A stretch of DNA of 64,000 nt from JALZKA01 sp963717635 (GCA_963717635.1 OY970347.1:2232001-2296000); one strand, 5' to 3'; positions 39,722 through 48,348 are shown, counted from the stretch's first letter. Notes: generated by a model not told the origin, from the sequence alone. A program made the numbers and translations.

Positions 39722-39967
39722 ATGTACGTCATCGCAATTCACTCGGTATCCGACCCGGCCGCGTTCTGGGGCGCGCAGCTGGACCTGCCGGAGGGCACCG
39801 AGCTGCCATTCGTCGCGCCGAGCGCTGACGGCGCACGGGGCGTGTGCGTCTTCAAGTCCGATTCCGTCGACACGGTGAGGAACCTCGTCGATGGCGCAGC
39901 GGGAGTGATCAGCAGCAACGAGTTCCACGCGATCAACGAGGACAAGGCGCAAGGGCTGCCGGTCTAG
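39722..39967 (+). CDS. Small hypothetical protein, divergent from HxlR
   Basis: 81 aa from the ATG at 39722 with a GAAAGG ribosome site. MYVIAIHSVSDPAAFWGAQL onward, with GARGVCVFKSDSVDTVRNLV. Compact alpha/beta, possibly a ferredoxin-like dimer. Family not named; it is the likely target of the adjacent regulator. Confidence 0.75.
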   Translation: MYVIAIHSVSDPAAFWGAQLDLPEGTELPFVAPSADGARGVCVFKSDSVDTVRNLVDGAAGVISSNEFHAINEDKAQGLPV

Positions 39968-40077
39968 GACCCATCCCTCACTGCGGCTTCGAGGGCCCTC
40001 CAGCGAGGGGCCCTCGGCGCCTTGAAGCCGAGCGTCGGCGCCGCAGGGCGCCCGCGGGAGCGCTCCGCCGCCTCGGC

Positions 40078-40150
40078 GACGTAGAGGAGACGATTGAGGC
40101 CGTGCGACGTGGCTGCGACGCCTACGAGTCCGACGGGCAGCTTGGTGCTC
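40078..40150 (+). pseudogene. Decayed SnoaL N-terminus
   Basis: DVEETIEAVRRGCDAYESDG matches the usual SnoaL opening (QENVEIVRRGWDAY) but no start codon remains; the place of ATGTCG is altered. Only about 25 codons are recognisable. Confidence 0.35.
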
Positions 40151-40192
40151 CGGCTGCGGAGCCCTCGGCCGCCACCTGATCGCGAGACGAGA

Positions 40193-40579
40193 TCAAAGAA
40201 GGCCTTGAAGTCCTCGAAGCTTTCCGCGGCCTGCTGCCAGTGGTCCTCGAGGCCGGCCGGGGTCTCGTAGACGTCGTTCAGAACCAGGCAGGTGTTGCCG
40301 GTCGGCTGCGAGGAGGCATCGACCGGGTTTGACACCTCGGGTCCGACCGCGACGTTGTAGGACAGCAGTGCCTTGTCGCCGTCGCGGTAGTGCGTCTCCT
40401 CCCTGCGCGAGGGTCCAACCTTGCGCGTCAGCCGGAGGAGGCACGAGGGCCGGGATTTTCGGCCCTGGGCGGCGCCCTGCACGTTCAAGGTAGGCGAGGA
40501 ACTTGTCGATGCACACAGCGAAGGCGCCCACCGTGGCACCCTCCGCATACGTGGTCATCACGAGTGCGCCAAAAGACAT
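40193..40579 (-). pseudogene. Frameshifted hypothetical protein
   Basis: The first 33 codons (MSFGALVMTTYAEGATVGAF, KFLAYLER) and a later stretch in a different frame (GNTCLVLNDVYETPAGLEDH, SFEDFKAFFDLVSRSG) look like one small soluble protein broken by a frameshift near 40470. I do not know the family. Could also be a sequencing indel. Confidence 0.4.
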
Positions 40580-40599
40580 ACCGGATCGAAGGAGCTCGT

Positions 40600-41154
40600 A
40601 TGACCCGCCTCGAAAGCCTCGTCCAGAACCCCAAGCGCACCCTCGGCGTACTTGCCGGCGTCTTGGTCGCCGTCGGCCTCGCGATCGGCTCGGGCGCCAA
40701 CTTCACGGCGCAGAGCGCCAACCCGTCGAACACGTTCACGGCCGGCACGCTGACCATGGACAACTCAAAGGCCGGCGCCGCGATCCTGACCGCGACAAAC
40801 ATGAAGCCCGGTGATGTCACAACCGGCACGGTCGACATCACGAACACCGGTTCCGTCGACGGCGATTTCGTCCTCACCCGGTCCGCTCTGACCGATACGC
40901 CGTCCAGCCCCGCGATGTCCGCGAAGCTCGATCTCGTGGTCACCGACTGTGGCGATCCCGACACACCCGACTGCGCCGGCGGCACCGAGGAGTACAACGG
41001 CACGCTCGGCGCGATGTCCGGCAGCACCGATCTCGAGACCTACTCGGCTGCTGAGGCGCACCGGTACGAGTTCGAGGTCACGTTCAACAGTTCGGCTGAC
41101 AACACCTACCAGAGCGGCTCGAGCACGGCGACGTTCCAGTGGAACGCGTCCTAG
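40600..41154 (+). CDS. TasA/camelysin-like secreted protein
   Basis: 184 aa with AAGGAG 6 nt before the ATG. SipW-type N-terminus: basic start, hydrophobic helix TLGVLAGVLVAVGLAIGSGA, then ANFTAQSANPSNTFTAGTLT, which matches the region after cleavage in TasA/CalY proteins. The mature part is a Ser/Thr-rich beta domain (VDITNTGSVDGDFVLT). Probably a surface fibre or matrix protein. A SipW-like peptidase gene overlaps its 3' end. Confidence 0.85.
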   Translation: MTRLESLVQNPKRTLGVLAGVLVAVGLAIGSGANFTAQSANPSNTFTAGTLTMDNSKAGAAILTATNMKPGDVTTGTVDITNTGSVDGDFVLTRSALTDTPSSPAMSAKLDLVVTDCGDPDTPDCAGGTEEYNGTLGAMSGSTDLETYSAAEAHRYEFEVTFNSSADNTYQSGSSTATFQWNAS

Positions 41155-41699
41155 CGACAACGCGTAGGGCGATCACAAGCGCAGGCGCCGCGGCGGGGCT
41201 CTGCATCGCCGCGGCGATGCTGATGCCCTCGCTCCTCGGGTATCACCGGTACGTAATTACCGGCGACTCGATGAGCGGCACCCACGACCGCGGCTCCGTC
41301 CTCTACGCGACGGAGGTGCCGGTCACTGACCTTCGCGAAGGCGACGTGATCACCTACGAGCCGCCCGCTGAGTCGGCGCGCGAAGGTTTCGTAACGCACC
41401 GCATTGTCGCAGTGCGCGAGACTCGCTCGGGCAAGCGCGTGTTCCGCACCAAGGGCGACGCGAATCAGTCGGCCGACCCGTGGCGCTTCATCCTCGACCA
41501 ACCAACACAGGCCCGAGCCGTATTCTCGATCCCCTACCTGGGCTACGCCTACGCGGCGCTCGCGATCCGCGAGGTGCGCATGGCCGTGATCGGCATTCCG
41601 GCACTCATCATCGCCTTGGCGCTCCTGGTCGGACTGTGGCGCCAAGCGGGCGCAGACGCACAGCCAGCGCAGGAGTCCGCGCCGGCGCTTGAAAGCTGA
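41139..41699 (+). CDS. SipW-like signal peptidase I
   Basis: 186 aa, overlapping the TasA-like gene by 16 nt. N-terminal helix, catalytic Ser in YVITGDSMSGTHDRGSVLY (about 42-60), second motif GFVTHRIVAVRETRSGKRVF with His instead of the bacterial Lys, as in SipW and ER-type peptidases, and GDANQSADPWRF. A C-terminal helix (MAVIGIPALIIALALLVGLW) anchors it. It should cleave the SipW-type leaders of its neighbours. Confidence 0.9.
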   Translation: MERVLATTRRAITSAGAAAGLCIAAAMLMPSLLGYHRYVITGDSMSGTHDRGSVLYATEVPVTDLREGDVITYEPPAESAREGFVTHRIVAVRETRSGKRVFRTKGDANQSADPWRFILDQPTQARAVFSIPYLGYAYAALAIREVRMAVIGIPALIIALALLVGLWRQAGADAQPAQESAPALES

Positions 41700-41702
41700 T
41701 CG

Positions 41703-42347
41703 ATGCGACGCCGCGTCCTCGCCACCGCGCTGATCTCGACTTCCTTGATCGTCACGACTGCTGCCGCGGCGTTCAGCGACGGTAGTGCCAACCCGGGCAA
41801 CTCGTTGACGGCGGCGAGTCGCTTCTGCCCGCTCGATCCGACGGTGACCCTTGCGGCGAACGCCGACACGTACATAAACAGCAACGCCGCGAGCACCAAC
41901 TACGGCACCGCCTCGACGATCGAGGTCGGGCCGTGGGGAGTCCTCGTCTCGCTGCGGACCTACCGCGGGCTGGTCCGCTTCAACCTGCCCGCGGTACCCA
42001 ACCACTGCACCCTGACCGGCGCCACGATGCGGCTCTACAACCGCGGCGCATCCGGCGGTCGCACGATCCAGGTCTATCGCGCTGCCGCCGCATGGGGCGA
42101 GACGACGGCGACGTGGAACAACCAGCCGAGCGAGACAGGCAGCGCCGCCTCGACCTCCTCGGGATCCGGCTGGCAGAGCTGGAACGTGCTGGGCCAGATT
42201 CAAGCCCAGTACGCCGGCCCGAACAACGGCTTCCTTGTCAGGGACTCGAACGACCTGGCGATCCTGTCGGCCACGCAGAGCTACCAGTCGCGCGAGGGCG
42301 CACCCGACTCCCAAGACCCCCAACTCGTCCTCAGCTTCGGCTCATGA
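41703..42347 (+). CDS. Secreted DNRLRE/CBM96-like protein
   Basis: 214 aa. N-terminal export helix ATALISTSLIVTTAAAAF followed by SDGSANPGNSLTA, similar to the TasA-like leader. The body carries the DNRLRE family pattern: ADTYINSNAASTNYGTASTI, RTYRGLVRFNLP, AAAWGETTATWNNQP and the terminal SQDPQLVLSFG. These beta-sandwich domains bind polysaccharide or form surface structures. Operon with the peptidase; next ATG overlaps its TGA. Confidence 0.85.
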   Translation: MRRRVLATALISTSLIVTTAAAAFSDGSANPGNSLTAASRFCPLDPTVTLAANADTYINSNAASTNYGTASTIEVGPWGVLVSLRTYRGLVRFNLPAVPNHCTLTGATMRLYNRGASGGRTIQVYRAAAAWGETTATWNNQPSETGSAASTSSGSGWQSWNVLGQIQAQYAGPNNGFLVRDSNDLAILSATQSYQSREGAPDSQDPQLVLSFGS

Positions 42348-42907
42348 GCAACGCAATGCAATACCTCGCAGCGCTCACCGCGGTGACGCTTTGCGCCTTG
42401 GTGTTGTGGCCACGCGGCGACGGGCGCGCGCAGACTTCGCCCGAGCTGGCGCTGAAGGCGGCAGGCGACATCAAGCTTTGGAACTCCAAGCAGGGACAGC
42501 CGCTCGTCGGGGCGAATCTTTGGCGCCCTGGCCGCGCGGTCAGGGGACGCGTTGTGCTGGGCAATCGCGGGACCGGGCCGCTGGTGGCGCGCCTCACCGC
42601 CGCGCGCATTCAGACGACCGGGGTCGACCTCGGTGCGAGGGTGCGGGTACGGGTCCGCCGTGTAGGCGGGCCCCGCCTCCCCCGCGAGCGCAGGCTCTAC
42701 AAAGGACCGCTCCGCGAGCTGAAGAACGTACGGATCGCGCGCCTCAGAGCGCAGCGAAAACAGCGCTATCGGGTGGTTGCTCGGTTCATCAAGGCAAGCG
42801 GCAACGCGTACCAGGGCTCGACCTTGCGCTTCGCGCTGCGCTGGCGGGGGACGCATGCCCCAACCCGGGCGACGACCTACGCCGCCCGGATCCCGCACGC
42901 CGAATAG
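42344..42907 (+). CDS. Secreted hypothetical protein of the SipW operon
   Basis: 187 aa from an ATGA overlap. N-terminal helix YLAALTAVTLCALVLWP, then GDIKLWNSKQGQPLVGANLW and a very basic beta-rich body (VRVRVRRVGG). It resembles a TasA-like layer or accessory domain, but I cannot name it. Last gene of the operon; 27 nt after its stop repeat copy M begins. Confidence 0.7.
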   Translation: MSNAMQYLAALTAVTLCALVLWPRGDGRAQTSPELALKAAGDIKLWNSKQGQPLVGANLWRPGRAVRGRVVLGNRGTGPLVARLTAARIQTTGVDLGARVRVRVRRVGGPRLPRERRLYKGPLRELKNVRIARLRAQRKQRYRVVARFIKASGNAYQGSTLRFALRWRGTHAPTRATTYAARIPHAE

Positions 42908-42934
42908 GTGCCCGACCGCTCGACGACGGTCGTC

Positions 42935-43080
42935 GGGCACCAGCGCGGTTTGCGGTGCCCAAATCCGCGCATATCCCGCACATCCGCGCATATCCGGAGG
43001 TGCCGAATTACGCCTATCCGTGCCTGAGGCGCAACCGCTTCACACGCGAGAGGTGGCTGGTTCGAAACCAGCCGCGCCCA
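42935..43080 (+). repeat. tRNA-Val chimeric repeat, copy M (full, diverged)
   Basis: Left arm GGGCACCAG (42935-42943); right arm mutated to GCGGTGCCC (42952-42960), so the hairpin has mismatches. Decamers, GTGCCTGAGGCGC and tRNA half with one change (GGTGG for GGTCG). A SnoaL-type leader remnant (GCGAGATACTGCGC) follows. Confidence 0.9.
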
Positions 43081-43122
43081 TCCCGTGCGGTTCGCGTCAG
43101 CTGCGAGATACTGCGCTGCGAG

Positions 43123-44841
43123 ATCCTCGGCAAACCACCACCAACCGATAGCGCAACGGGGCATCCGCCCAACATTCTGTTGCTGATCACCGATCAGCAG
43201 CGCCATCCCTGCCACTGGCCCGAGGACCCCGCATGGCTACGGGACTTGACCCCGAACGACCATGGGCTGGCCGCGACGGGCCTCACCTTCAGGCAGGCCT
43301 TCTGCAACACGTCGATGTGCTCGCCGAGCCGCGCGACGCTGCTCACCGGTCGCTACCCGGCGCAGCACGGAGTAACGCTCACCCACACCCAGGCTGATCT
43401 GCGTCCCGACCTCGCCAACTCCCCAGGCGTCGTTTCTGCTCTCTTCGGGATGCTCAGCGGCCCCAACGCGCCGCGGGCCCGCGCGCTGCGCGGGTTCGGC
43501 CGCGGTCTGCTCCAGCTTGGGCCGAAATCCGGCAACGAGCCTGAGCTTCGGCCCGAGACGGCCAGCCTGGCCCACGTGCTGCGCGAACGCGGCTACGAGG
43601 TCGCGTACAAGGGCAAATGGCACCTGACTCATCCGAGTGGAGACGGGCCGCTGCTGGCCGGCTGGGCGGAGTCCGACGCCGACCGCTTGCGCCGCGACTA
43701 CGGCTTCGCCGACTGGGAGCCGCCGGACGCCGGCGAGAACGCGAAGGCGGAGCACTTCGGGGCCGGCAATGCCGGCCCGCTCGGCACGGGCTGGGACGAG
43801 ATCTATACCCAGCAGGTGGAAAGGTGGCTTGGCCGCGCCGACTTGCCGGAGCCGTTTTGCCTCGTGGTCTCGTTGGTCAATCCGCACGACGTCCTCGGCT
43901 ATCCCGCACAACACGAAAAGGGCGGCTACCACGCGAGCGAATTCCGTGACCTCGGCGTCGGCCTACCTCCGACGCTCGCGGAAGATCTGCGCGACAAGCC
44001 CACCGTCCACGAGCTGATGAAGATGGGGATGGCCGCATACCTTGGACCGCTGCGCGGCGATCGCGCGAAGCTCGACTACGTCAACTTCTACGCGCACCTG
44101 CACCGAGTGGTCGACGAGAAGCTGGGCAGAGTGATGGCCGCCCTTGGCGACCCCGGAGACCCCGAGTCGCTGCGTTCGCGCACGCTGATCTTCCGCTGCG
44201 CCGATCACGGAGAGATGGGCCTCTCACACGGAGGCCTAAGGCAGAAGGCGTTCAACGCCTACGAGGAGACGATCCACATCCCGCTCGTGGTCTCCAACCC
44301 GGTCCTTTTCCCGACGCCGGTGGAGACCAATGCGCTGGCCTCCCTCGTTGACGTCCTGCCCACGATCGCGAACGTCACCGGAGCGGGCCTCGACGACGAA
44401 GTCGAGGGCCGCGACCTCTCGCCGGTGCTCGCCTCCAAGGCCGCCCCCGAGAGCGAGCGCCTGCGACGAACCGCCGTCGATCTCAGCGGCGTCACCGAGC
44501 ATCCCGCACCTGCGGAATCGGTCCAGGACGAGATCCACTTCACGTACGACGACCACCAGGCGGCCACCGCGCTCCAAGACGTCCCGGGCCAGCCCAATCG
44601 CATCCGTGCGATCCGCACGGCCGACGCAAAGCTCGCGCTGTACTTCGACCCAACGGGCAAAGCACGCTCCGAATATGAGATGTACGACCTGGGCCGGGAT
44701 CCGCTGGAGAGCCGGAACCTCGTCGCCCGCGACGACGGGGAGCCCAGGGTGACGACCGACGGCGCGCTCCGCTCAGAGCTCGGTGAGCGTCTGCAGGGGC
44801 TGATGGCCGCCAACGGCACGGCGCCACCCGCCTCGAGATAG
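43123..44841 (+). CDS. Sulfatase-family hydrolase, start unresolved
   Basis: About 570 aa. PPNILLLITDQQRHPCHW holds the N-terminal metal-binding Asp; NTSMCSPSRATLLTGRYPAQ has the CxPxR motif whose Cys becomes formylglycine; GKWHLTHPSGDGPL and RCADHGEMGLSHGG carry further metal and substrate residues. Alkaline-phosphatase fold, cleaving sulfate or phosphonate esters. No in-frame ATG/GTG/TTG exists between the tRNA repeat and the catalytic domain; ATC at 43123 lies where the SnoaL leader would place a start, and CTG at 43111 is another option. It may therefore be poorly expressed. Confidence 0.82.
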   Translation: MLGKPPPTDSATGHPPNILLLITDQQRHPCHWPEDPAWLRDLTPNDHGLAATGLTFRQAFCNTSMCSPSRATLLTGRYPAQHGVTLTHTQADLRPDLANSPGVVSALFGMLSGPNAPRARALRGFGRGLLQLGPKSGNEPELRPETASLAHVLRERGYEVAYKGKWHLTHPSGDGPLLAGWAESDADRLRRDYGFADWEPPDAGENAKAEHFGAGNAGPLGTGWDEIYTQQVERWLGRADLPEPFCLVVSLVNPHDVLGYPAQHEKGGYHASEFRDLGVGLPPTLAEDLRDKPTVHELMKMGMAAYLGPLRGDRAKLDYVNFYAHLHRVVDEKLGRVMAALGDPGDPESLRSRTLIFRCADHGEMGLSHGGLRQKAFNAYEETIHIPLVVSNPVLFPTPVETNALASLVDVLPTIANVTGAGLDDEVEGRDLSPVLASKAAPESERLRRTAVDLSGVTEHPAPAESVQDEIHFTYDDHQAATALQDVPGQPNRIRAIRTADAKLALYFDPTGKARSEYEMYDLGRDPLESRNLVARDDGEPRVTTDGALRSELGERLQGLMAANGTAPPASR

Positions 44842-44847
44842 TCGGGC

Positions 44848-44871
44848 GGAGCCGCCGGTCTGCGGGAGTAG
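44848..44871 (+). pseudogene. SnoaL C-terminal remnant after the sulfatase
   Basis: Codons G-A-A-G-L-R-E-stop match the SnoaL tail (EAAGLRE in SnoaL 8). It lies 6 nt after the sulfatase stop and 17 nt before repeat copy N, the normal place for a SnoaL 3' end. With the leader before the sulfatase it frames that gene. Confidence 0.5.
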
Positions 44872-44888
44872 GCGAGGCCCCTGGCCAC

Positions 44889-45036
44889 TGCGCACCAGCG
44901 CGGTTGTGGTGCCCAATCGGCATGCGTCCCCGTACATCCGCAGGCATCCGATGGCACGCCGATCGACGGCCGTCCGTGCCCGCGGGCCCACCGCTACACA
45001 GGCGAGAGGTCGCTGGTTCGAAACCAGCCGCGCCCA
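44889..45036 (+). repeat. tRNA-Val chimeric repeat, copy N (full, diverged)
   Basis: Arms GCGCACCAG (44890-44898) and GTGGTGCCC (44906-44914); decamers; tRNA half with changes in the anticodon loop (GCTACACAGGCGAG). SnoaL 9 starts 33 nt after the end and the next repeat follows that gene by 7 nt. Confidence 0.9.
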
Positions 45037-45069
45037 TGGCCCGCTGCCAGGCCCGCGATAATGCGCGGG

Positions 45070-45456
45070 ATGTCGGAAGAGAAGGTCGAGATCATTCGGA
45101 GCATCATGGACGCCTTCAACCGCGGTGACTACGACGCAGCCGCCGAGATCGCTCACCCGGACATCGAGATGATCCCGCCTGGCGATCAATCGCCCTATCG
45201 AGGCCGCGAGGCGTTGCGCAACTGGATGGAACCAGATGCATTCGCCGAGCAGACGGTCGAAGCACGGGAGTTCATCGCATCCGGGGATCGGATCTTGATG
45301 GAGGCACACTCGTGGAACATCGGGGCGAACAGCGGCATCGAGCTGGAGCTCGACTTCTGGAGCCTCTGGTCGTTCGACGACGCTGGGTTCGTCACCCGCA
45401 CCGAGGTGTTCCTCGATCGCCGCCTCGCCCTCGAAGCCGCCGGCCTGTCGGAGTAA
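45070..45456 (+). CDS. SnoaL-like protein 9
   Basis: 128 aa, MSEEKVEIIRSIMDAFNRGD to LALEAAGLSE. GATAAT (45057-45062) lies 7 nt upstream. An in-frame ATG at 45061 is possible but would give an atypical N-terminus. Flanked by repeats N and O, it forms the tightest repeat-gene-repeat unit of the window (about 575 bp). Confidence 0.87.
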   Translation: MSEEKVEIIRSIMDAFNRGDYDAAAEIAHPDIEMIPPGDQSPYRGREALRNWMEPDAFAEQTVEAREFIASGDRILMEAHSWNIGANSGIELELDFWSLWSFDDAGFVTRTEVFLDRRLALEAAGLSE

Positions 45457-45463
45457 TCAGCGA

Positions 45464-45544
45464 TTGGGCACTTGCGATGCCCGCCCGGTGCTGAGGCACC
45501 ACCGCTTCACACGCGAGGGGACGCAGGTTCGAACCCATCCAGCC
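45464..45544 (+). repeat. tRNA-Val chimeric repeat, copy O (short, decayed)
   Basis: TTGGGCA, a short loop and TGCCC keep a 5-bp hairpin; decamers are lost; GTGCTGAGGCACC and a diverged tRNA half (CGCTTCACACGCGAGG, GGTTCGAACCC) remain. A SnoaL leader and fragment follow 25 nt later. Confidence 0.8.
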
Positions 45545-45568
45545 GAGCCGCGAGATACTGCGTGTGCG

Positions 45569-45652
45569 ATGTCGCTGGAGAACGTGGAGGTCGTGCGCCG
45601 GTTGTTCGATGCGGTTGTTCGCCGGGATACCGAGACGGTCCTGGCCCCATAA
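45569..45652 (+). pseudogene. SnoaL N-terminal fragment
   Basis: MSLENVEVVRRLFDAVVRRD and seven more residues, then a stop. Leader GATACT (45554-45559), 9 nt, ATG is intact, so the fragment may still be transcribed. The rest of the gene was replaced by an inverted FAD-oxidoreductase remnant. Confidence 0.7.
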
Positions 45653-45800
45653 GCCTGGCGGACGCGTTCCTTGCCCTCGTCCATGAGGAAGTTGACATCG
45701 AGTTTCGCTGTTGCCGTTGATGTTGAACGTGAACGCGGCATCGCGGCCGTTGAAGGCGGCCTCGGACTCCTCCGCGCGAGCGACTGCGCCTCCCATCTGC
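45648..45800 (-). pseudogene. FAD-linked oxidoreductase C-terminal remnant
   Basis: Minus-strand frames read EAAFNGRDAAFTFNINGNSE and, shifted, LDVNFLMDEGKERVRQAYG. The second resembles the berberine-bridge C-terminal region of FAD-binding oxidoreductases. Frames differ, so it is broken. From 45800 to 45920 I see only the upstream region of the ArsR gene. Confidence 0.4.
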
Positions 45801-45920
45801 GACGGCAGCTACTGAGGTCCGGGTCGACGAGACGAGTCCCGGATCACGAGCGTTGCCCTGATTTGCGTTCCGGAGGTCGCTGTGGTATTTAATGGATCCC
45901 TTAATTAACTGAATCGTGAG

Positions 45921-46253
45921 ATGCCCACCGACCAGCTCAGCCTCATCTTTGCCGCGCTTGCCGATCCGACGCGCCGCTCGATCCTGACCCGCCTCGCCGA
46001 AGGAGAGGCGACGGTCAACGAACTCGCGGAGCCGTTCACGGTGAGCGCGCCTGCGATTACACGCCACCTCAAGGTGCTCGAACGCGCAGGCTTGATCGCC
46101 CGCAGCAGGAGGGCACAGTGGCGACCCAGCCGACTGCAGGCCGAACCACTCGACGAGGCGGTCGAATGGATGCAATCGCGCAAGCGGACTTGGGAGAGAC
46201 GGATGGACCGGCTCGACGCTCACTTGCGCCAACAAGGAGGACGAGATGACTGA
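45921..46253 (+). CDS. ArsR-family regulator paired with SRPBCC protein (pair 1)
   Basis: 110 aa. Winged HTH: FAALADPTRRSILTRLAEGE, TVNELAEPFTVSAPAITRHL, KVLERAGLIARSR. No Cys pair for metals, as usual for ArsR proteins that pair with AHSA1 proteins. ATG overlap of 8 nt with the next gene. A similar pair is on the other strand at 54.9-55.7 kb. Confidence 0.92.
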   Translation: MPTDQLSLIFAALADPTRRSILTRLAEGEATVNELAEPFTVSAPAITRHLKVLERAGLIARSRRAQWRPSRLQAEPLDEAVEWMQSRKRTWERRMDRLDAHLRQQGGRDD

Positions 46254-46707
46254 CCCGACCCCCGTGGAGACCGATCAACAGGTCCTGATCACGCGCATCT
46301 TCGAAGCCCCGCGCGAGCAGGTGTTCAAGGCGTGGACAGACCCTGACGAGGTCGCGGAGTGGTACGGCCCCGCCCATATGGAGGCGCCACGCGAGCGGAT
46401 TCGTATCGACCTACGCGTGGGCGGACGCTGGGAGCTCACGATGGTCCAGCGCGACGGCGAGGGCGAGTTCTCGATCGGCTACGACATTCTCGAGTTGGTT
46501 GAGCCGGAGCTGATTGTCCTGCGCTCGGACCCGATGCCACAGATGGGTATGCACGAGCCGACACTCACTCGCGTTGAGCTCCACGACCACGGCGCGAAAA
46601 CGCGAATGACGCTCGCGGACGGCCCCTACCCGTCGGCGGGCGCCGGTCACGCCGAGGCCGGCTGGAGCGCCGCGTTCGACAAGCTTGCCGCGCTCGTGGC
46701 CCCATAG
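46246..46707 (+). CDS. SRPBCC/AHSA1-type protein (pair 1)
   Basis: 153 aa. ITRIFEAPREQVFKAWTDPD then EWYGP and RVGGRWELTMVQRDG, LADGPYPSAGAGHAEAGW: the Aha1 C-terminal/START-like helix-grip fold with a hydrophobic pocket. Ligand unknown. Co-translated with the ArsR gene. Confidence 0.9.
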   Translation: MTDPTPVETDQQVLITRIFEAPREQVFKAWTDPDEVAEWYGPAHMEAPRERIRIDLRVGGRWELTMVQRDGEGEFSIGYDILELVEPELIVLRSDPMPQMGMHEPTLTRVELHDHGAKTRMTLADGPYPSAGAGHAEAGWSAAFDKLAALVAP

Positions 46708-46749
46708 TTCACCGGTCACTGTCGACCGGCGGCGTGACAGGATGACGCT

Positions 46750-47076
46750 GTGTCGTTCGACCAGGGACTCGCCGAGGAGATCCGGGGCTTGCTTTCCGAT
46801 CAGGACGACGTCGCCGAGCGCAGAATGTTCGGAGGTCTCACCTTCATGGTGAACGGCCACATGTGCTGCGGCATCACGTCTGACGACTTGATGCTTCGCC
46901 TTGGTTCGGAGGGCGCTGGGGATGCGCTCGGCGAGACGGACGCGCGTCCGATGGACTTCACCGGCAAGCCGATGAAGTCGTTCGTTGCGGTGACCACGGA
47001 CGGACTCACCGAGCGACGACTCGAGTGGTGGGTGAGTCGCGCAGTTGCCTTCGCCTCGGCGTTGCCGTCGAAGTAG
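46750..47076 (+). CDS. TfoX N-terminal domain protein
   Basis: 108 aa from a GTG at 46750. The signature RRMFGGLTFMVNGHMCCGI and DLMLRLGSEGAGDAL fits the TfoX/Sxy N-terminal domain family. Stand-alone versions are common in actinobacteria, function unknown. 42 nt after the SRPBCC gene, so perhaps in the same transcript. Confidence 0.85.
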   Translation: MSFDQGLAEEIRGLLSDQDDVAERRMFGGLTFMVNGHMCCGITSDDLMLRLGSEGAGDALGETDARPMDFTGKPMKSFVAVTTDGLTERRLEWWVSRAVAFASALPSK

Positions 47077-47127
47077 GAGAACGTCGAGGCGCTCGCGCGC
47101 TGTTGGTCGGCGCTGTCGGAGCAGTCG

Positions 47128-48348
47128 TCAGTCGGGCACGACGCGGTAGTCGTGACCGGCCGCGACGAGGCGGTCCGCGAGCACGCGACCCATCGCCGTC
47201 GAGGGCGTGAGCACGCCCGCCGCATCCGGCAGATCGTCGAGTGCGAGGCAGAGGGCGCTCTCGCCGAGCATCACCGCTGTCGCCTTGTACCCGGGGTCGC
47301 CCGGTGCACGGATCTCGCACCGCAGGCGCTCGCCGCTCGACGTCGTCGTGTGGATGTCGATGTTGAAGAAGCCGCGCTCACGCGTTTTTTCGCTGGGCCC
47401 CTCGCCCGGGTCGGGGAGAAAGCGGTCGAGCAGCTGCCGTGCTCCCGGCGTCGCAAAGCCCGCGAATGCGCCGGCAATACCACCCGCGACGCCCCCGGCC
47501 TTCGCCAAGCCCAGCGGGCCGCGGCCCGTCAGCATCAGCTCGCGATAGCGGAATGCGCGTCCGTACGCGTGATCCTGCAGCGCATTGCTGCGGCGCACGA
47601 CGCGACTGTTGACGCTACCCATCACGAACGGCGCCAGCCAACCGCCCAGGCGATCGTCGCGAAGGGGCTTCAAGGAGTCACGCTCGGAGCCGAGGTCCGG
47701 CTCCCCCGCGCGGTCCGGGCTGAGCGCATAGGGGTCGGCCAGCAGGCGCCTGCTCGGCGGATCCTTCTTCACCGTGTCGACCGACGTTCGCAGCGAGTCG
47801 ATCGTCCCGCCGCTCGCGCCGCCTCGCACAGCCTTGACCACCAACGACGTCTCCCCGAGCTCACCGTAGCCGCCGACCTGCGCCGCCTCGTGCAGAAGCA
47901 GCGTGCCGATATCGGATGGGATCGAGTCGAAGCCGCAGGTATGGACGATCCGGGCTCCGCTGGCCCGCGCGGCGGCATCGGCGGCGTCGATCGCCCAACG
48001 CATGAACAACACCTCTCCGGTGAGGTCCGCGTAATGCGTTCCTGCGGCCGCGCATGCCTGGACGAGCGGCTTGCCGTACTTGAAATACGGGCCGACGGTC
48101 GTCGCGACGACTCGTGCGGACCCTGCCAGCGCCGCGACCGCTTCGCGATCCTGGCTGTCGGCGATCACGAGTGGCCAGTCGACACCGAGCTCGCCGCGTG
48201 TCTGCTCGAGCTTGGCCTGTGTGCGCCCACCGAGCGCGATTCGCGCGTCAGCCGGGGCGTGCTCGGCGAGGTACTTGGCCGTCAGCACGCCGACGAAGCC
48301 GGTTGCTCCGTAGATAACGATGTCGTGTTCACGCGTGGAGTCAGTCAC
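47128..48348 (-). CDS. Saccharopine dehydrogenase-like NAD(P)-binding protein
   Basis: 406 aa. Rossmann motif IVIYGATGFVGVLTAKYLAE at 10-29, GGRTQAKLEQTRGELG, VVATTVGPYFKYGKPLVQAC, and HTCGFDSIPSDIGTLLLHEA. This is the trans-acting enoyl-reductase/saccharopine-like group known from lipid metabolism in mycobacteria. A hydrophobic stretch near 285-305 (AGGVAGGIAGAFAGFA) may contact membrane. Exact reaction unknown. Confidence 0.87.
   Translation of the reverse strand: MTDSTREHDIVIYGATGFVGVLTAKYLAEHAPADARIALGGRTQAKLEQTRGELGVDWPLVIADSQDREAVAALAGSARVVATTVGPYFKYGKPLVQACAAAGTHYADLTGEVLFMRWAIDAADAAARASGARIVHTCGFDSIPSDIGTLLLHEAAQVGGYGELGETSLVVKAVRGGASGGTIDSLRTSVDTVKKDPPSRRLLADPYALSPDRAGEPDLGSERDSLKPLRDDRLGGWLAPFVMGSVNSRVVRRSNALQDHAYGRAFRYRELMLTGRGPLGLAKAGGVAGGIAGAFAGFATPGARQLLDRFLPDPGEGPSEKTRERGFFNIDIHTTTSSGERLRCEIRAPGDPGYKATAVMLGESALCLALDDLPDAAGVLTPSTAMGRVLADRLVAAGHDYRVVPD

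Noticed and set aside
42235..43122. N-terminal extension of the sulfatase back to 42235
   Set aside because: That frame runs through the DNRLRE and next genes in another frame and through repeat M, so it is not coding there.
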